A stretch of DNA of 64,000 nt from Lucinisca nassula (lineage: Eukaryota > Mollusca > Bivalvia > Lucinida > Lucinidae), in assembly GCA_963580285.1 (NCBI GenBank), contig OY757020.1, positions 102,923,497 to 102,987,496 of the forward strand. Direction: 5' to 3'. Positions 31,000 through 41,674 of this stretch are shown one piece after another. The notes below the pieces were generated by a model that had not been told where the DNA came from, did no database searches, and worked only from the letters and a program-made list of their open reading frames with translations. The translations under genes and the position numbers were made by a program. How positions within the stretch are numbered: the stretch's first letter is position 1; each line of letters starts with the position of its first letter.

Positions 31000-31571
31000 T
31001 CTGTATCCCATCTTGCTGATAGTGATACGTGATTTAGCTTGTAAACAAGGCACTAAGTACATTATTTCATGGATTGTGTCAAAACATTCATTGGAAATTA
31101 CATAATATGCTGCAGGCTCCACGGGGAGTGTATACGTTCTTATTCCAACACATTGTATTTTGCCGGGGGCAAACTCACGACCTTGCGCATGTAAGCAAAG
31201 ACAAAACGTATTAGCCTCTAGAACATTTACATTGTAGCATTAGTGCCTATAAAAAGTTAGATAAGTGTAAAACACGACCAGAACAGAACAAGAGATCCAT
31301 CTTATATGCCTTCCTACTGGGATGCATTATACTACAATTGAAGCAGGGTGTAACAAAATTTATCATTTTGTCTTTAGCAGAAATTCTTGCACAGCAAGGA
31401 AAATCTGTTTATTCTGGTTTACAGGAAGCTGTGAACTGCCAAAGAGTAGCAGATTTAGAGTCTGGTGACAAATCTCCGATACTGTATCGAGTGAATCTTG
31501 TCTTTGGTTATATTAGTGTAACGATTGCAAATTAACATAGCACACAGAGAGTTCGGCCTAAAATTAGCTGT
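31000..31571 (+). other. Low-copy stretch with possible terminal exon
   Basis: After TTATCATTTTGTCTTTAG (a good acceptor context, ending at 31379) an open frame runs to the stop at 31533-31535, about 50 codons, with balanced composition (AEILAQQGKSVYSGLQEAVN). I do not recognise it. No polyadenylation signal follows closely and no partner exon is visible. Confidence 0.25.
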
Positions 31572-31851
31572 CATTACGAAAACACGCCTATACAAATACA
31601 TTGCCACCTTTATCGCGGAAAAAATGAAGATTTTAAGATGAAAAATTACGATATATTTCTTATTTCTGCTCAAAATATAGACTGTGGGTACTCGTTAGAA
31701 CCGCCTCATCGAGGCGGTTCTAACGAGTACCCACAATCTATATTTTAGAGCAGAAATAAGAAAAATAAGTTTTACCCCTGAAAACCCCAGTTTTACTATA
31801 TAAACGTTGGGTTCGAGGGGGTCAAAATTATATAGGCGTGTTTTCGTGATG
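31572..31851. mobile_element. Hairpin MITE H
   Basis: TIRs CATTACGAAAACACGCCTAT and GGCGTGTTTTCGTGATG. The central palindrome is complete: GTACTCGTTAGAACCGCCTC with its mirror. Confidence 0.92.
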
Positions 31852-32434
31852 GTTTCCGATAACATGCCGAAAAAAATTAGGCTCGGTAGATCGATTAAAC
31901 TTTTTATATTTATTTTCTATTTGATGAAAAAGAGCAAAAATGTTTAAAAGGGCTTGATCCAGCCACATTAATAGAAATTATTCAAATAATGAGGTTTAGA
32001 GCATTAAGGAAGCATTAAGTATTAGTTTTGCTTTTTTGACAGTTTTGTGATATTTTATCAAAAGTGCTAGAAAAAATTATGGTCGCTGGGTAAGAAAATC
32101 TTTCTTATTTTTTTTTTCTGGATGGCCATAAAAAATGTAGGGCCGGCACAAAAATCAAGGTCGGTCGGGTTAGTGGAAACACATATTTTTTAGGCCTTAT
32201 CAGTATATTTTAGAGACGAGATGCTTGTTTAATGAGCTACAATATGTCTTTAGTCTTGCATGATAATTGTGTCCAAAGGTAATATTTCGGAGCGTTTTCT
32301 GGGTTTGCATTCAACTTCCGTTTGAAAGAATCACTAAAAGAAGAATTACGTACTTCGCTTTGGAGGTCGTTCCAATCTCTAATAGCATATGGTAGAAAAA
32401 TATTTAGTATATATGGTAGAATTTATTTATTCGC
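31852..32434. other. Non-coding, nothing recognised
   Basis: AT-rich with T runs. I see no repeat unit, hairpin or convincing frame. Confidence 0.4.
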
Positions 32435-32743
32435 ACCCCCCCCCCCCACCCCACCGCCCATCGGGGCTTGAAGAAATAGATGGGCTGCATAATGCTTCCA
32501 CGCAGAGCTGAAACCTACCGCACACGAGTACTGGTAAACTGCTTAGAGGATCTAAGCCTGCCAGGCAAAGCGGTGCGAGTCAGACCGTCCACGCTAATAA
32601 ACCCTATTGGTTTCATTGGACGACCGGGCTTGAGATGTTATTTCATCTAAATGTAGGGTAAAAGTCCCACACAATTGGAATCAACTAATCCAAAATGACC
32701 TATACAGTGTTGACGGGGAAGTTAAACTTCAAAACAAACAAAA
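32435..32743 (+). mobile_element. SINE A
   Basis: The head follows a C run (32436-32447): CCGCCCATCGGGGCTTGAAG. The tail is TTCAAAACAAACAAAA. All conserved blocks are present. Duplication not resolved. Confidence 0.85.
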
Positions 32744-32814
32744 TATTTTTATTAATTTACATACTAGCCCAAACGCAGTTAATTGTAGGTATTACTGTTC
32801 TTTTGAATGTTGGA

Positions 32815-33149
32815 CCGGCCCCGATAGCTCAGTTGGTAGAGTGTCCGCTCCGGGGAACGGGAGGTCATGGGTTCGATCCCGGGCCGCGACATACCAAAGT
32901 CGTTAAGAATGGTACTAGCTGCTCCTCGCTTGGCACTCAGATTTACAGGGAAGAGCTAGGACTGGTCGACCCAGTGTCATGATAATGTGACTAGGTGTGG
33001 TATCATGTAATGTGTCTGGGACATGATACTTCAGTGAGGCAGCACTATAAAAGTGAGCATTGAGCTCCCTGTCGCAACCAGACACCGTCGTGATATGACT
33101 GAAAAATTGTTGAAAGCACCGTTAAACCCGAATTCACACAAACTCACAC
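32815..33149 (+). mobile_element. tRNA-headed SINE, family E
   Basis: The head has box A TAGCTCAGTTGGTAGAG and box B GGGTTCGATCCC. The body ends GAAAGCACCGTTAAACCCGA and a CACAAACTCACAC tail. The flanking direct repeat TCTTTTGAATGTTGGA (32799-32814) matches TCTTTTGAAAGTTGGA (33150-33165). Not a functional tRNA gene: the acceptor stem does not close. Confidence 0.9.
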
Positions 33150-33165
33150 TCTTTTGAAAGTTGGA

Positions 33166-33672
33166 AAAAAAAAATGTTCATGGCCTGAAAGTTTCATCAA
33201 TACGGCTTCATTAAAAATATCGTTTGCCTCTTTAGCTTGGCAAAACGCAAGAGACGAGCCGTGTTATGGACTTGGTGTGTCTCATTGAAAGTGAAATGCC
33301 TGACACTTTTCAAGTGCTCGGAATGTGACATGATTTCGTACACTGTGTAAGAAACCCCGGTTTATGAGACATCCTCGGATTTATTGAAACCAAAACACGT
33401 TTGATATGTCAATACATCATTCTAAGTTTGTTTGAATTTGATAAAGCCTTTATTTAACTGTAAGAAAGAGGAACATTGAACGCTTTATCCAGCAAGGGGC
33501 AACGAGCAAAATTTGCTTGATAACAAGGGGATGCAATGCTTTTGGGGCCATTAGAAAATGCATGGGTAATTTGCAATTATCAAAATAATGGTACTCATAA
33601 AGGTTGCTTGAAAGCAAATCTTTATTTCTTAGAATTAAAGTCGTGCTCATTTTGCATTAGTCTATGGACTAC
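33166..33672. other. Non-coding, nothing recognised
   Basis: No repeat or gene is recognised. A 66-codon minus frame (33450-33650) has no family resemblance. Confidence 0.4.
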
Positions 33673-33726
33673 CTTGTAAGAAACACAAAATTTGGGTGTT
33701 ACAGACTTTAGTGTATAGTCTAAGAA

Positions 33727-34002
33727 TCAGGAAAACACGCCTATACAAATACATGGTAAACTTTTACCGCCAAAAAAAAAGAGAAACTTTTAAGATATTT
33801 TTTATATATTTTTCTTATTTCTGTTCACAATAAAGATTGTGCGTTATAACCGCCTCATCGAGGCGGTTCTAATCAGTACCCACAATCTATATTTTAGAGC
33901 AGAAATAAGAAAACTGAGGTTTACCTCTTTAAATCCCAGTTTTTCTACATAAAAGTGGGGTTCAATGGGGTCAAAATTATATATAGGCGTCTTTTCGTGA
34001 TG
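33727..34002. mobile_element. Hairpin MITE H between direct repeats
   Basis: TIRs GGAAAACACGCCTATAC and GGCGTCTTTTCGTGATG; hairpin ACCGCCTCATCGAGGCGGTT. Diverged 47-bp direct repeats flank it (TGTAAGAAACACAAAATT at 33676 and TGTAAGAAACGCAAAATG at 34005). Confidence 0.85.
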
Positions 34003-35342
34003 CCTGTAAGAAACGCAAAATGTGGATGTTACAGACTTTAGTATACAGTCTATGACTACGGAAGCAAACGTTTTTGCTACTGACACTGCTCATCTGAATG
34101 GTAGGTGAACTGGAATTTTGGTTTTCAAAATCTGACAGAAAGCATGTGGTTCCAGAAAACGTTCTTTTTATTAATAATAAATAACCAATCAGAATGAAGC
34201 TTAATGAACCATTGCAGAAAATCTGGAATAAATGTTTACAACAAATTGGACAGGGGTAATTGATTATCATTTATCACGCTCGTTTCTCTCCTAGAATCTA
34301 AACAACTTTCTTGTTGCGTTAGGAATTAGGGTTAGTATAGTTGTGAATTGGCGTGTATAGCACTAATGTTTGATGCATTACGCTGGTGATAAGCTGAGGT
34401 GTGTTACCAACTGAAGGCGGTACCAAAGGGGAGAGGCACTCGGGGGCTCGGCAACTTCTCATTTTGAAACACTTCTGAAGTTTGTCCCTTTCATTCACGA
34501 GGATAGTGTTTCCCACCCAGTTTCAGTGTGTAGAACATCGATAAAGACAAGTTTAGTTGCTCCTGTGACAATCTGTGCAGCTTCGTTTTGGATTTTTTTC
34601 AAGCTCGTTAACTTAATACTGGGTGCACCTGCCCCATACAACGTCTGCATATTCCAAGAGAGGTCTTATGAAAGAGATGTGAATTTGATCAGGTTTGTGG
34701 CGCTTTCGTGGAAAAGTAATGGACTCTGACTTTGCTGGGCAAAATGTGACAAAGCATTTTGTTGCCCATAGGTGTACTTTGTGAATAACGGAATTTAGGT
34801 GATGAGTAGCTTGGTCCGCCTTTTCTACTAATATGTAAAGACTAGTATCATCTGCAAAGAGCCTAATAGATGAATCGATATCCTCAACGATTTCATTTAT
34901 GTATGAAAGAAAAAGAAGAGGACCAAGAATAGAGCCTTGTGTAACTCCGGATTTAATAGGCGCCTATTCAGAACTTACTGTCGGCATAACAACTCTCTGC
35001 TTTCTGTTATCTAGGTGGTTCGTGAACCACTGTAAGAGAGATACAGTAATACCAGCACTTTCAAGTATAAAAGCAAACATTTATACCATGCCATCACGAT
35101 AACAGGTCCGTGAAACGAAGACCCCTCTTAACCCCATTGCATCTAATAAAAAGTGGAGTTTACGGGGGTATAATACATTATCTGCCTTATTTTTTTATTA
35201 AAACATAGATTATGGGTACACGTTAGAACCGCCTCGTTGAGGCGGTTTTAACGAAACCAAACAATCTATGTTGAAAGCAGAAATAAGAAAGATGTTATCA
35301 TTCTTATCTAAAATTTAACATTTCTGACATCACATTGTACGC

Positions 35343-36632
35343 TATGTTGAACCGTAAATTCCTCATTTCGTACATTTCACACCCATTAGAAGAATTGGTA
35401 CCAATATGTCACATTTGCCAAATGTGAAATTTACGTATGGTCAATTTCGATAAATTTTGGGGTCTAAAATTTGTACTCAACTTTCTCATGTTGATCATTT
35501 CTGACGTGTGAATAATAGGTAAGTATTCGTCACACCTGTGAAGAACTAGTGCGACTTTTTCTCGGGTGTGAAGAATTGGTACCAATTCCTCACGCATGTG
35601 AAGAATTCGTTGATAATTTCTGACGTGTAAAGTCCGTCACACTAAGTTTCAAAATTTGGCCGCCGCCCCCGCCCATCGGGACTTGAAGAAATAGATGGGC
35701 TGCATGGTGCTTCTGCGCAGAGTTGAAACCAACCGCACGTGAGTACTGGTAAACCGCGTAGAGTTTCTAAGCATGCCCAGGAAAATTGGTGCGAATTGGA
35801 CCGTCCATGCATATAAACCCTATTGGACGGCTGAGCTTGAGATGTCATTTCATCTCAAGTCGGTTAAATGACCTATAGGTTGTTGACAGAAACGTTAAAC
35901 CTCAAATCAAACAGAATGAAATTTGACCTTGTCTGGAAATAAGTTAGGGTAAACCTGGGTCATCATTTGAACAAATTATGATGGGCTGGGGCCCCAGATG
36001 CTACATACCATTTTTTTTTTTTTTTTTGAAAACCAGTCTACTTGTTCAAGAGAAGATTTTAGTAGTTTTACTATATATGGGCGTGGTAGCCATCTTGGCC
36101 ATGTGACCGAGATTCCGCGAACAAACTATCGTTCCCCCTACCAATAGAGGTTGAACACAAATGTTGGCTTTGATTGGCGAATCGGTTTCACTGGAGATGT
36201 TTGAAGAATATGAACGGACGACGAAGGACACTTGGTGAGCCTGCGGCTAAGGTGAGCTAAAAACCTAATGACCAATCTCACCGTGAAAGGTTTTCTCGCG
36301 ACGCGGCTCGCGGCTCATCTAAAACATGAGAAGTTTCAACCAGTAATACAATGGAATTACCTTCCATGTTTATAAAATTATGGTATGCGTATGAAGAATT
36401 GGAATCGAATGCAAAATGCAGCAGCTTTGACGTGGGGGGGGGGGGTATTTTATCGATGTGAGGAATATGCATGATTGCTACATAAAATTTTGACTACCAG
36501 CGTATTTCTCCCACACGTGAAAAATATTGGTATAAAACCCGTGACGTATTGGTACCAATTCTTCACGCGCTGTGAGGAATTGGTGCCAACTCTTCACGGC
36601 GTGAAATTTACGAAATGGGAAATTTAGGGTTC
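35343..36632. mobile_element. TIR element TGTTGAACC, composite
   Basis: TGTTGAACCGTAAATT at the left and AATTTAGGGTTCAACA at the right are inverted. Next to each are palindromic GAATTGGTACCAATTC units. The interior holds a SINE A and a fragment (35922-36250) of the TGCACGACCC family (ATTATGATGGGCTGGG, CATGTGACCGAG). Confidence 0.6.
35659..35914 (+). mobile_element. SINE A with internal deletions
   Basis: Head CCCCCGCCCATCGGGACTTG, tail CCTCAAATCAAACAG. The TTTCATTGGG and GGAAGCAACGTCTCC blocks are missing. Confidence 0.8.
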
Positions 36633-36933
36633 AACAACGCTATTATTTCACATGGACATGTTTTCCTAATGCCTGTCAAATCTTTTGCTCATGTCAAAGA
36701 ATATGGCTCGGACTTCTTTCCCTTCATTGAGTGCATTACAAAAAGGATTATAGATTCACTGTTGAATTGCCTGAAATAAAACCCGATTGCATGGCTGTGA
36801 TAATATGATGATTCCGAAAGAAATTGAAGACATGTTTGTGTATGATTTTTTTTCTAAAACTTTTCCGATTGTGCTAAAGAGAGAGATAGGCCCGTAGTTA
36901 GTTACACCCGAGGGGTCGATTTGCTTGTAAATA

Positions 36934-37082
36934 CCCAGCAGGCACACGTCGCTATGGCACCGTCACATCAACGTCGGTGCAACGTCATGACGTTGCACCG
37001 ACGTTGATGTGACGTTGCATAAACGTCCTGACGTTGTAACGACGTTGATGTGACGTCATAATTACGTCATGTGCCTGCTGGG
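36934..37082. mobile_element. Tc1/mariner-type MITE (TA), AACGTC palindromes
   Basis: The ends are CCCAGCAGGCACACGTC and ATGTGCCTGCTGGG, flanked by TA. Removing it with one TA joins the LINE frame as V-T-P-I-Y-K, which proves the 2-bp duplication. The body is made of ACGTTGATGTGACGTTGCA palindromes. A diverged relative is at 62522-62680. Confidence 0.85.
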
Positions 37083-37230
37083 TAGGGGTTACATTAGCTT
37101 GTTTCCATATGTTTGGAATCCTGCCCAAAGAAATAGAAATCAAATAATTCCGACAAGGGAGATGAGAGTGGCTGTTCAGGTTCCTTAAGAAGTTTATTAT
37201 TGATAGAATAAGGTCCTGATACTTTGCCAG

Positions 37231-37510
37231 CATCACGAAAACACGCCTATATAATTTTGACCCCCTTGAACCCCATTTTTATATAGTAAAACTGGGGTTT
37301 CCGGGGGTATACCTTATTTTTCTTATTTCTGCTCTAAAACATAGATTGTGGGTACTCGTTAGAACCGCCTCGAGGAGGCGGTTCTAACGAGTGCCCACAA
37401 TCTATATTTTGAGCAAAAATAAGTAAAATATCACAATTTGTCATCATAAAATTTTCATTTTTTCGGCGATAAAGGTGGCAATGTATTTATATAGGCGTGT
37501 TTTCGTAATG
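37231..37510. mobile_element. Hairpin MITE H in LINE 1
   Basis: TIRs CATCACGAAAACACGCCTAT and GGCGTGTTTTCGTAATG; full central palindrome. It interrupts the LINE frame between ILRALQT and GKVSGP; the flanks suggest a duplication of about two bases (CT). Confidence 0.9.
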
Positions 37511-37689
37511 AGTTTGAAGGGCACGGAGAATGGATGCAACTTCTTCTGGCGATGAAACTATTGATTCTATATTAGGGTGTACGGTTTCTGTATGAGGCAG
37601 AAATGCATTACTTTCATCTAACTCAGTTTGTTGCGCAAAATAATGATTTAAGGCTTCAGTAGCTTTGTAGCTTTTATGTGTTGGATGTA

Positions 37690-38740
37690 TATGTATTAGT
37701 TATAAAAATAAAATAAAGTTTAAACCAAAAACATCTGAAAAATCTTTCATGAGTTATGGCCCTTAGAAAATTTGGACTTTTTTTAGCTGGTAAGCTAGGT
37801 ATCTTAAAAACGTTTGAGCTATCATCTTGAAACTTTACAAGACTGATACCAAGGGGATGATCAGATGGTGATGATGATGATGAGTTCGTGTTTAACGACG
37901 CGTCAACCCTCTTTGTGGGTCATAAGCGTCAAACCGTTACTGATTAAACGGCATGAAGAATTGGGATGATCAGAAGATTACCTGATTCAATTTTGAAATC
38001 AAAATCTAACTTTTTTTTTTCTTCAGTTATGGCCTTTTGAAAAATTGAGCATTTTATTGACTTATTAAGCAAAATATCCCTTAAACTATTTGAGCTATTG
38101 TGTTTAATTTGAAAGGCTGATACGAAATGATGAGTAGATGACCTGATTAACTTTTGAATAAAATCCAAAATTTCTTCTTCAGTTATGACCCTTTGAACAA
38201 TTGATCAATTTAACCTTGCTTGTAGGCAAGATATCTCGAAAACTGTTTGAGATACCGCCTTGATAAGTACATGTAGATGATCTGAGTTGCTTCTGTAAAA
38301 AAAAATTCTTTGAAAATTTGGGCATATTAACTTTGTAAGCAAAATATCTCTAAACTATTAGAGCTATTGTCTTGAAACTTGGCTAATAGATGATGATGAG
38401 TAGATGATCTGATTGACTTTTGATTTTTTTTTTCTTCTTGAGTTATGACTCGTTGAACAATTCATCATTTTAACCTTGTGAGCAAAATATCTCGAAACCT
38501 GTTTGAGGTATTTATTTGAAACTTGACATACTGATACGGGATGATGAGTAGATGACCTGATTAACTTTTGAAAAAAAACAAAATCTGAATTTTGTTTATC
38601 TTGAGTCTCGGCCCTTTGGAAGTTTTGGCATTTTAACATTTTAAAGACGATATCTCAAAATTATTGCATTGACACTTTACACACTGATAGGAAATATAGA
38701 TGACCGTATCAACTTTTGGAAACATTCTGAAATTTTGGGC
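37690..38740. repeat. Degenerate array, about 145-bp unit
   Basis: Units contain GAGTTATGGCCCTTTG, AAGATATCTCAAAAACT, TTGAGCTATTGTCTTGAAAC and TGATGAGTAGATGACCTGAT. They resemble the body of 483-1905. A 90-bp foreign block (TCGTGTTTAACGACGCGTCA) interrupts near 37883-37960. Confidence 0.7.
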
Positions 38741-38745
38741 ATAAG

Positions 38746-38934
38746 TAAGAAAGAAAGAAAGAAAGAAAAGAAAGAAAGAAAGAAAGAAAGCAGGAAAGAA
38801 AGAAAGAAAGAAAGAGATATATAGATGACCGTATCAACTTTTGAAAACATTCTGAAATTTTGGGCATAAGAAAGAAAGAAAGAAAGAAGAAAGAAAGAAA
38901 GAAAGAAAGGAAAGAAAGAACAAAAACTCTGTAA

Positions 38935-38974
<40 letters not shown>

Positions 38975-38985
38975 AAAAAACTCAG
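38746..38985. repeat. (GAAA)n tracts embedded in array units
   Basis: Three runs of GAAA are separated by copies of GATGACCGTATCAACTTTTG. The microsatellite expanded inside array units and was duplicated with them. Confidence 0.95.
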
Positions 38986-39140
38986 TAAAATAATAACTTG
39001 AACCAAAACATTCTGCTTATCTTCATATCATTGAAAAAAAAACCTTCCAATGTTTCAATGAAATCTGTCAAAAGGCGGGCCAAGTTACAAAAGAATCAGT
39101 TGAAAAAGAACCTCCTAGGACACAAAGAGCTGTATACTAG

Positions 39141-39266
39141 ATTTGATTGTTTGTTTGATTTGAGGTCTAACGTCCCCGTCAACACTGTAAAGGTCATTTT
39201 GGAGACGTTGCTTCCAATTTTGTGGGACTTTTACCCGACATTGAGATGAAATGACATCTCAAGCTC
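39141..39266 (-). mobile_element. SINE A, minus, 5'-truncated, with duplication
   Basis: It runs from GATTGTTTGTTTGATTTG to ATCTCAAGCTC. TGTATACTAG flanks it at 39131-39140 and 39267-39276. Truncation with intact duplications indicates incomplete target-primed reverse transcription. Confidence 0.88.
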
Positions 39267-39271
39267 TGTAT

Positions 39272-39350
39272 ACTAGAGCATATATACGAAGAAGTGTATG
39301 TGGTCTGATTTAATCAGACCATATACACGTCTTCATATATATTTACTAGC
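39272..39350. repeat. Hairpin
   Basis: GAAGAAGTGTATGTGGTCTG and ATTTAAT are mirrored by CAGACCATATACACGTCTTC, with ATATATAC/ATATATAT outside. Probable small foldback MITE into which the SINE at 39141 was inserted at the edge. Confidence 0.75.
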
Positions 39351-39571
39351 AAAAATGCATACATATGGGGTCAAACTGTGTAAATGGAGAGCCAAGCACA
39401 GTCGAAAACCACGTGCATGTCTTCAAATAATAACAAGAAAACCTGCAAAGTTTTTTTTTTTTTTTACAAATTAGACAAAACGGAAATGTGTAGGAGCCTA
39501 GGTGGAATTTAATACAGACAGCAACTGTGGAGCGGATGCACGGACGGACGGATAAGGGGTCATTTTGATAT

Positions 39572-39781
39572 CTTTACGAAAACACGCCTATGCAAATACA
39601 TTGTAAATTTTATCGCCGAAGAAAAGAAAATTTTAAGGTGAAAAATTGTGATATTTTTCTTATTTCTGCTCAAAATATAGATTGAGAGCAGACATAAGAA
39701 AAATAAGGTTTACGCCTGTAAACCCCAGTTTTACTGTATAAAAGTGGGGCTCAATGGGTATATAGGCGTGTTTTTGTGATG
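39572..39781. mobile_element. Hairpin MITE H, central palindrome lost
   Basis: The TIRs TTTACGAAAACACGCCTATG and GGCGTGTTTTTGTGATG remain, but ATATAGATTG runs straight into AGAGCAGACATAAG. The GAACCGCC hairpin is deleted. Confidence 0.88.
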
Positions 39782-40144
39782 TCCCCACACCCTTTCGTTT
39801 TCACGTCTCCTCTGTCGGGGGACAGCAGTCAGGTACACTTGAAAGATGACCAATTGTCCGTCTGGACGGAACTTACACTGAAAATAGCTACCTGCTAAAT
39901 ATAAACTACTGGGCCGCCAAATGTAATTTGAAACAATTGCCTCCGTTGTTTTCGCGTCATTGAAAAATGTGTTTTCTTTTGACAGCAGTTTTTGATGAAT
40001 AAAATCATGGTTGAAAACAATGCAAAGTTTACATATCACTTATGATTTCTCAAGATATAAAATAACTTATCTTAGTCGTTTAATTAAGCTCACCTGTTTG
40101 TCATGTTAACCCATTTATACCTAGCGTCTCGGAATGTGATACTT
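39782..40144. other. Non-coding, nothing recognised
   Basis: No repeat is recognised. The 102-codon minus frame at 39731-40039 overlaps the MITE end and has no family resemblance. Confidence 0.35.
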
Positions 40145-40445
40145 TGTTTTGTTTGATTTGAGATTTATCGTCCCCGTCAACACCGTATAGGTCATTTTGG
40201 AGACGTTGCTTCCACTTTTGTGGGACTTTTACCCGACATTGAGATGAAATGATAGCTCAAGCCCTGTCGCACAATGAAACCAAAGGGTTTATAAGCATGG
40301 ACTTGCACTGCTTTACCTGGGCAGGCTTAGAACATATTAGATCCTCTAAGGGGTTTACCAGTACTCGTGTGCGGTCGGTTTCAGCTCTGCGTGGAAGCAC
40401 CATGCATCCCAGCTATTTCTGCAAGCTCCAATGGGCGGGGGCAAA
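40145..40445 (-). mobile_element. SINE A, minus, full length
   Basis: Tail side TGTTTTGTTTGATTTGAG, head side AAGCTCCAATGGGCGGGGGC. Duplication GGAATGTGATACTT (40131-40144) and GGAATGGGATACTT (40446-40459). Confidence 0.9.
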
Positions 40446-40461
40446 GGAATGGGATACTTGC

Positions 40462-40502
40462 AAACAGTGTAAAGCCCATACGAGGTCTACACTGTTTGCT
40501 TA
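40462..40502. mobile_element. piggyBac-like MITE core, short
   Basis: GCAAACAGTGTAAAGCCCAT and GAGGTCTACACTGTTTGC are all that is left. Confidence 0.55.
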
Positions 40503-40542
40503 AGATGATATTTTGAAATACTTTTCTTATGTTCCTGAGAAA

Positions 40543-40608
40543 ACAGGATTTGACATTTCATGCAAATTGTCTCCTAAGGAGATAATTTGCAAGAGATGTC
40601 AAGTCCTG
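40543..40608. repeat. Hairpin
   Basis: CAGGATTTGACATTTCATGC and AAATTGTCTCC are mirrored by GGAGATAATTTGCA and AGATGTCAAGTCCTG. Ends not resolved. Confidence 0.65.
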
Positions 40609-40749
40609 ATTTCTGGGAAAAATGAGAAAAATATCAACAATTTGTCGTCTCCTGAATATATTAATAACAGAAAGGTTTTTGTAAACATTACAGTCATAAT
40701 AAATGGCCAAATAACCTTAGAATTGGAACTGAAGCTGTCCCAAGCTATC

Positions 40750-40957
40750 GGGGAATGGAAACACCTTCAGGGGAGGCAACTCCTGTAAAAGTATTTTTGT
40801 CTCTGTTAACTAAACGAAAGAATTTGCTCATCATTTGCTCCTGGGGAGCAGGAGTAGACCCATTTTTCTGCGGGACAGAGTTTATAGAAAAGCGAACAGA
40901 AAGGCCCGAAAGTTGTCTCCCTTTGAAAAATGGCGGATTGTATTCATTCCCCTTAAT
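40750..40957. mobile_element. TIR MITE F
   Basis: The ends are GGGGAATGGAAACACC and GGATTGTATTCATTCCCC, followed by TTAA. The body holds AAGAATTTGCTCATC and CAGGAGTAGACCC, shared with 59019-61489 and 63170-63304. Confidence 0.7.
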
Positions 40958-40964
40958 GGAAGAG

Positions 40965-41200
40965 AGTCAGCTGAAACCGACCGCACAGGGGCACTGGTAA
41001 ACCGCTTAGAAGGTCTAAACCTGCCCAGGCAAAGACCGCCTGTGTATATACATCTAACTGGTTTCATTGGGCGATAGGGCTCGAGATGTCATTTCATCTA
41101 AATGTCGGGTAAAAGTCACAAAAAAAATGGAAGCAACGTCTCTCAACTGACCTAAATAGTATTGACGGGGACGTTAAACCTCATATCAAACAAACAAAAA
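40965..41200 (+). mobile_element. SINE A, 5'-truncated
   Basis: It starts at AGTCAGCTGAAACCGACC, just after MITE F, and ends CATATCAAACAAACAAAAA. Confidence 0.85.
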
Positions 41201-41254
41201 TGGATATACGCTCATTCAAAGATAGTTTGGTGTATGTGTCCCACAGGACCCATT

Positions 41255-41481
41255 GTAACCCTTTTTGTCCAAACGGAATCTTCCACCTCACATATAGCAG
41301 GAGTCCTATTCAAACTTTAGGGGTGTCAGGATGCGTTTTCTTCAAAATTTACTCCGAAAATGACTGAGCTTTTTGCAAACAGTGTAGGCCCTGACCAGAC
41401 GCCGCGTTCTGCGGCGTCTGATCTGGGCCTGCATTGTTTGCAAAGTACCCGTTTTGGGGTTTCCAGTACAAAACGGGTTAA
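41255..41481. mobile_element. piggyBac-like MITE
   Basis: Ends GTAACCCTTTTTGTCC and AGTACAAAACGGGTTAA; core AGTGTAGGCCCTGACCAGAC. A further diverged core (41530-41605) follows, so two copies lie in tandem. Confidence 0.78.
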
Positions 41482-41529
41482 TAGAAGGAGTCCATTTCAA
41501 AATTTAGTGCTGACAGGTTGTGTTGAACT

Positions 41530-41605
41530 TTTTGTAAAGAGTGTAGACCCTGGTCAGACACCGCGTTCTGTAGAGTCTGATCCGGGCCTGCACTATTTAC
41601 TTGGG
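41530..41605. mobile_element. piggyBac-like MITE fragment
   Basis: AAGAGTGTAGACCCTGGTCA and GATCCGGGCCTGCACTATTT form an imperfect hairpin. Confidence 0.55.
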
Positions 41606-41674
41606 GTTTCTGATACAACAGGGTTTACTAACCGAACGGTATAGCTTGGTGGAAAATAGGTCAAGCTATGATAA

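Larger units (their letters stand above)
35091..36668. mobile_element. Composite MITE H-like insertion in LINE 1
   Basis: Outer ends CATCACGATAACAGGTCCGTG and CACATGGACATGTTTTCCTAATG are relatives of MITE H; hairpin GTTAGAACCGCCTCGTTGAG at 35222-35252. It was enlarged by another insertion (35343-36632). It separates the reverse transcriptase blocks DMSKRFDR and GITVSLLQWF. Confidence 0.65.
34290..37680 (-). pseudogene. LINE relic 1: non-LTR reverse transcriptase
   Basis: Minus-strand blocks, 5' to 3': 37511-37680 (frame AEDALNH-like, reads ATEALNHYFAQQTELDES), 37085-37230 (GKVSGPYSINNKLLKEPEQP, then IPNIWKQANVTP after a frameshift), 36669-36931 (IYKQIDPSGVTNYGPISLF, then GKVLEK), and 34290-35090 (GVTQGSILGPLLFLSYINEI, then LFADDTSLY, then SFIRPLLEYADVVW). 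QGSILGPLLF and the FADD catalytic motif identify a jockey/CR1-type polymerase. Frameshifts, stops and three insertions make it dead. Confidence 0.88.

Noticed and set aside
31572..31851. microRNA precursor
   Set aside because: The GAACCGCCTC hairpin occurs in at least nine MITE copies with matching TIRs, so it is a transposon palindrome. Its arms are also too long and too perfect for a typical precursor.
32815..32890. tRNA gene
   Set aside because: Box A and box B are excellent, but the acceptor stem does not close and the unit continues into a SINE body with a target duplication. The same applies to the heads at 18427, 26332, 44735, 55382 and 62085.
38677..39006. 109-codon hydrophobic minus-strand frame
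   Set aside because: It is a translation of (TTTC)n interspersed with array units.
41360..41644. Conserved protein with 'SVGPDQTPRSAASDLGLHCL'
   Set aside because: This is a translation of piggyBac-like MITE hairpin arms. Similar peptides appear from several copies in different frames (for example 2355-2576).
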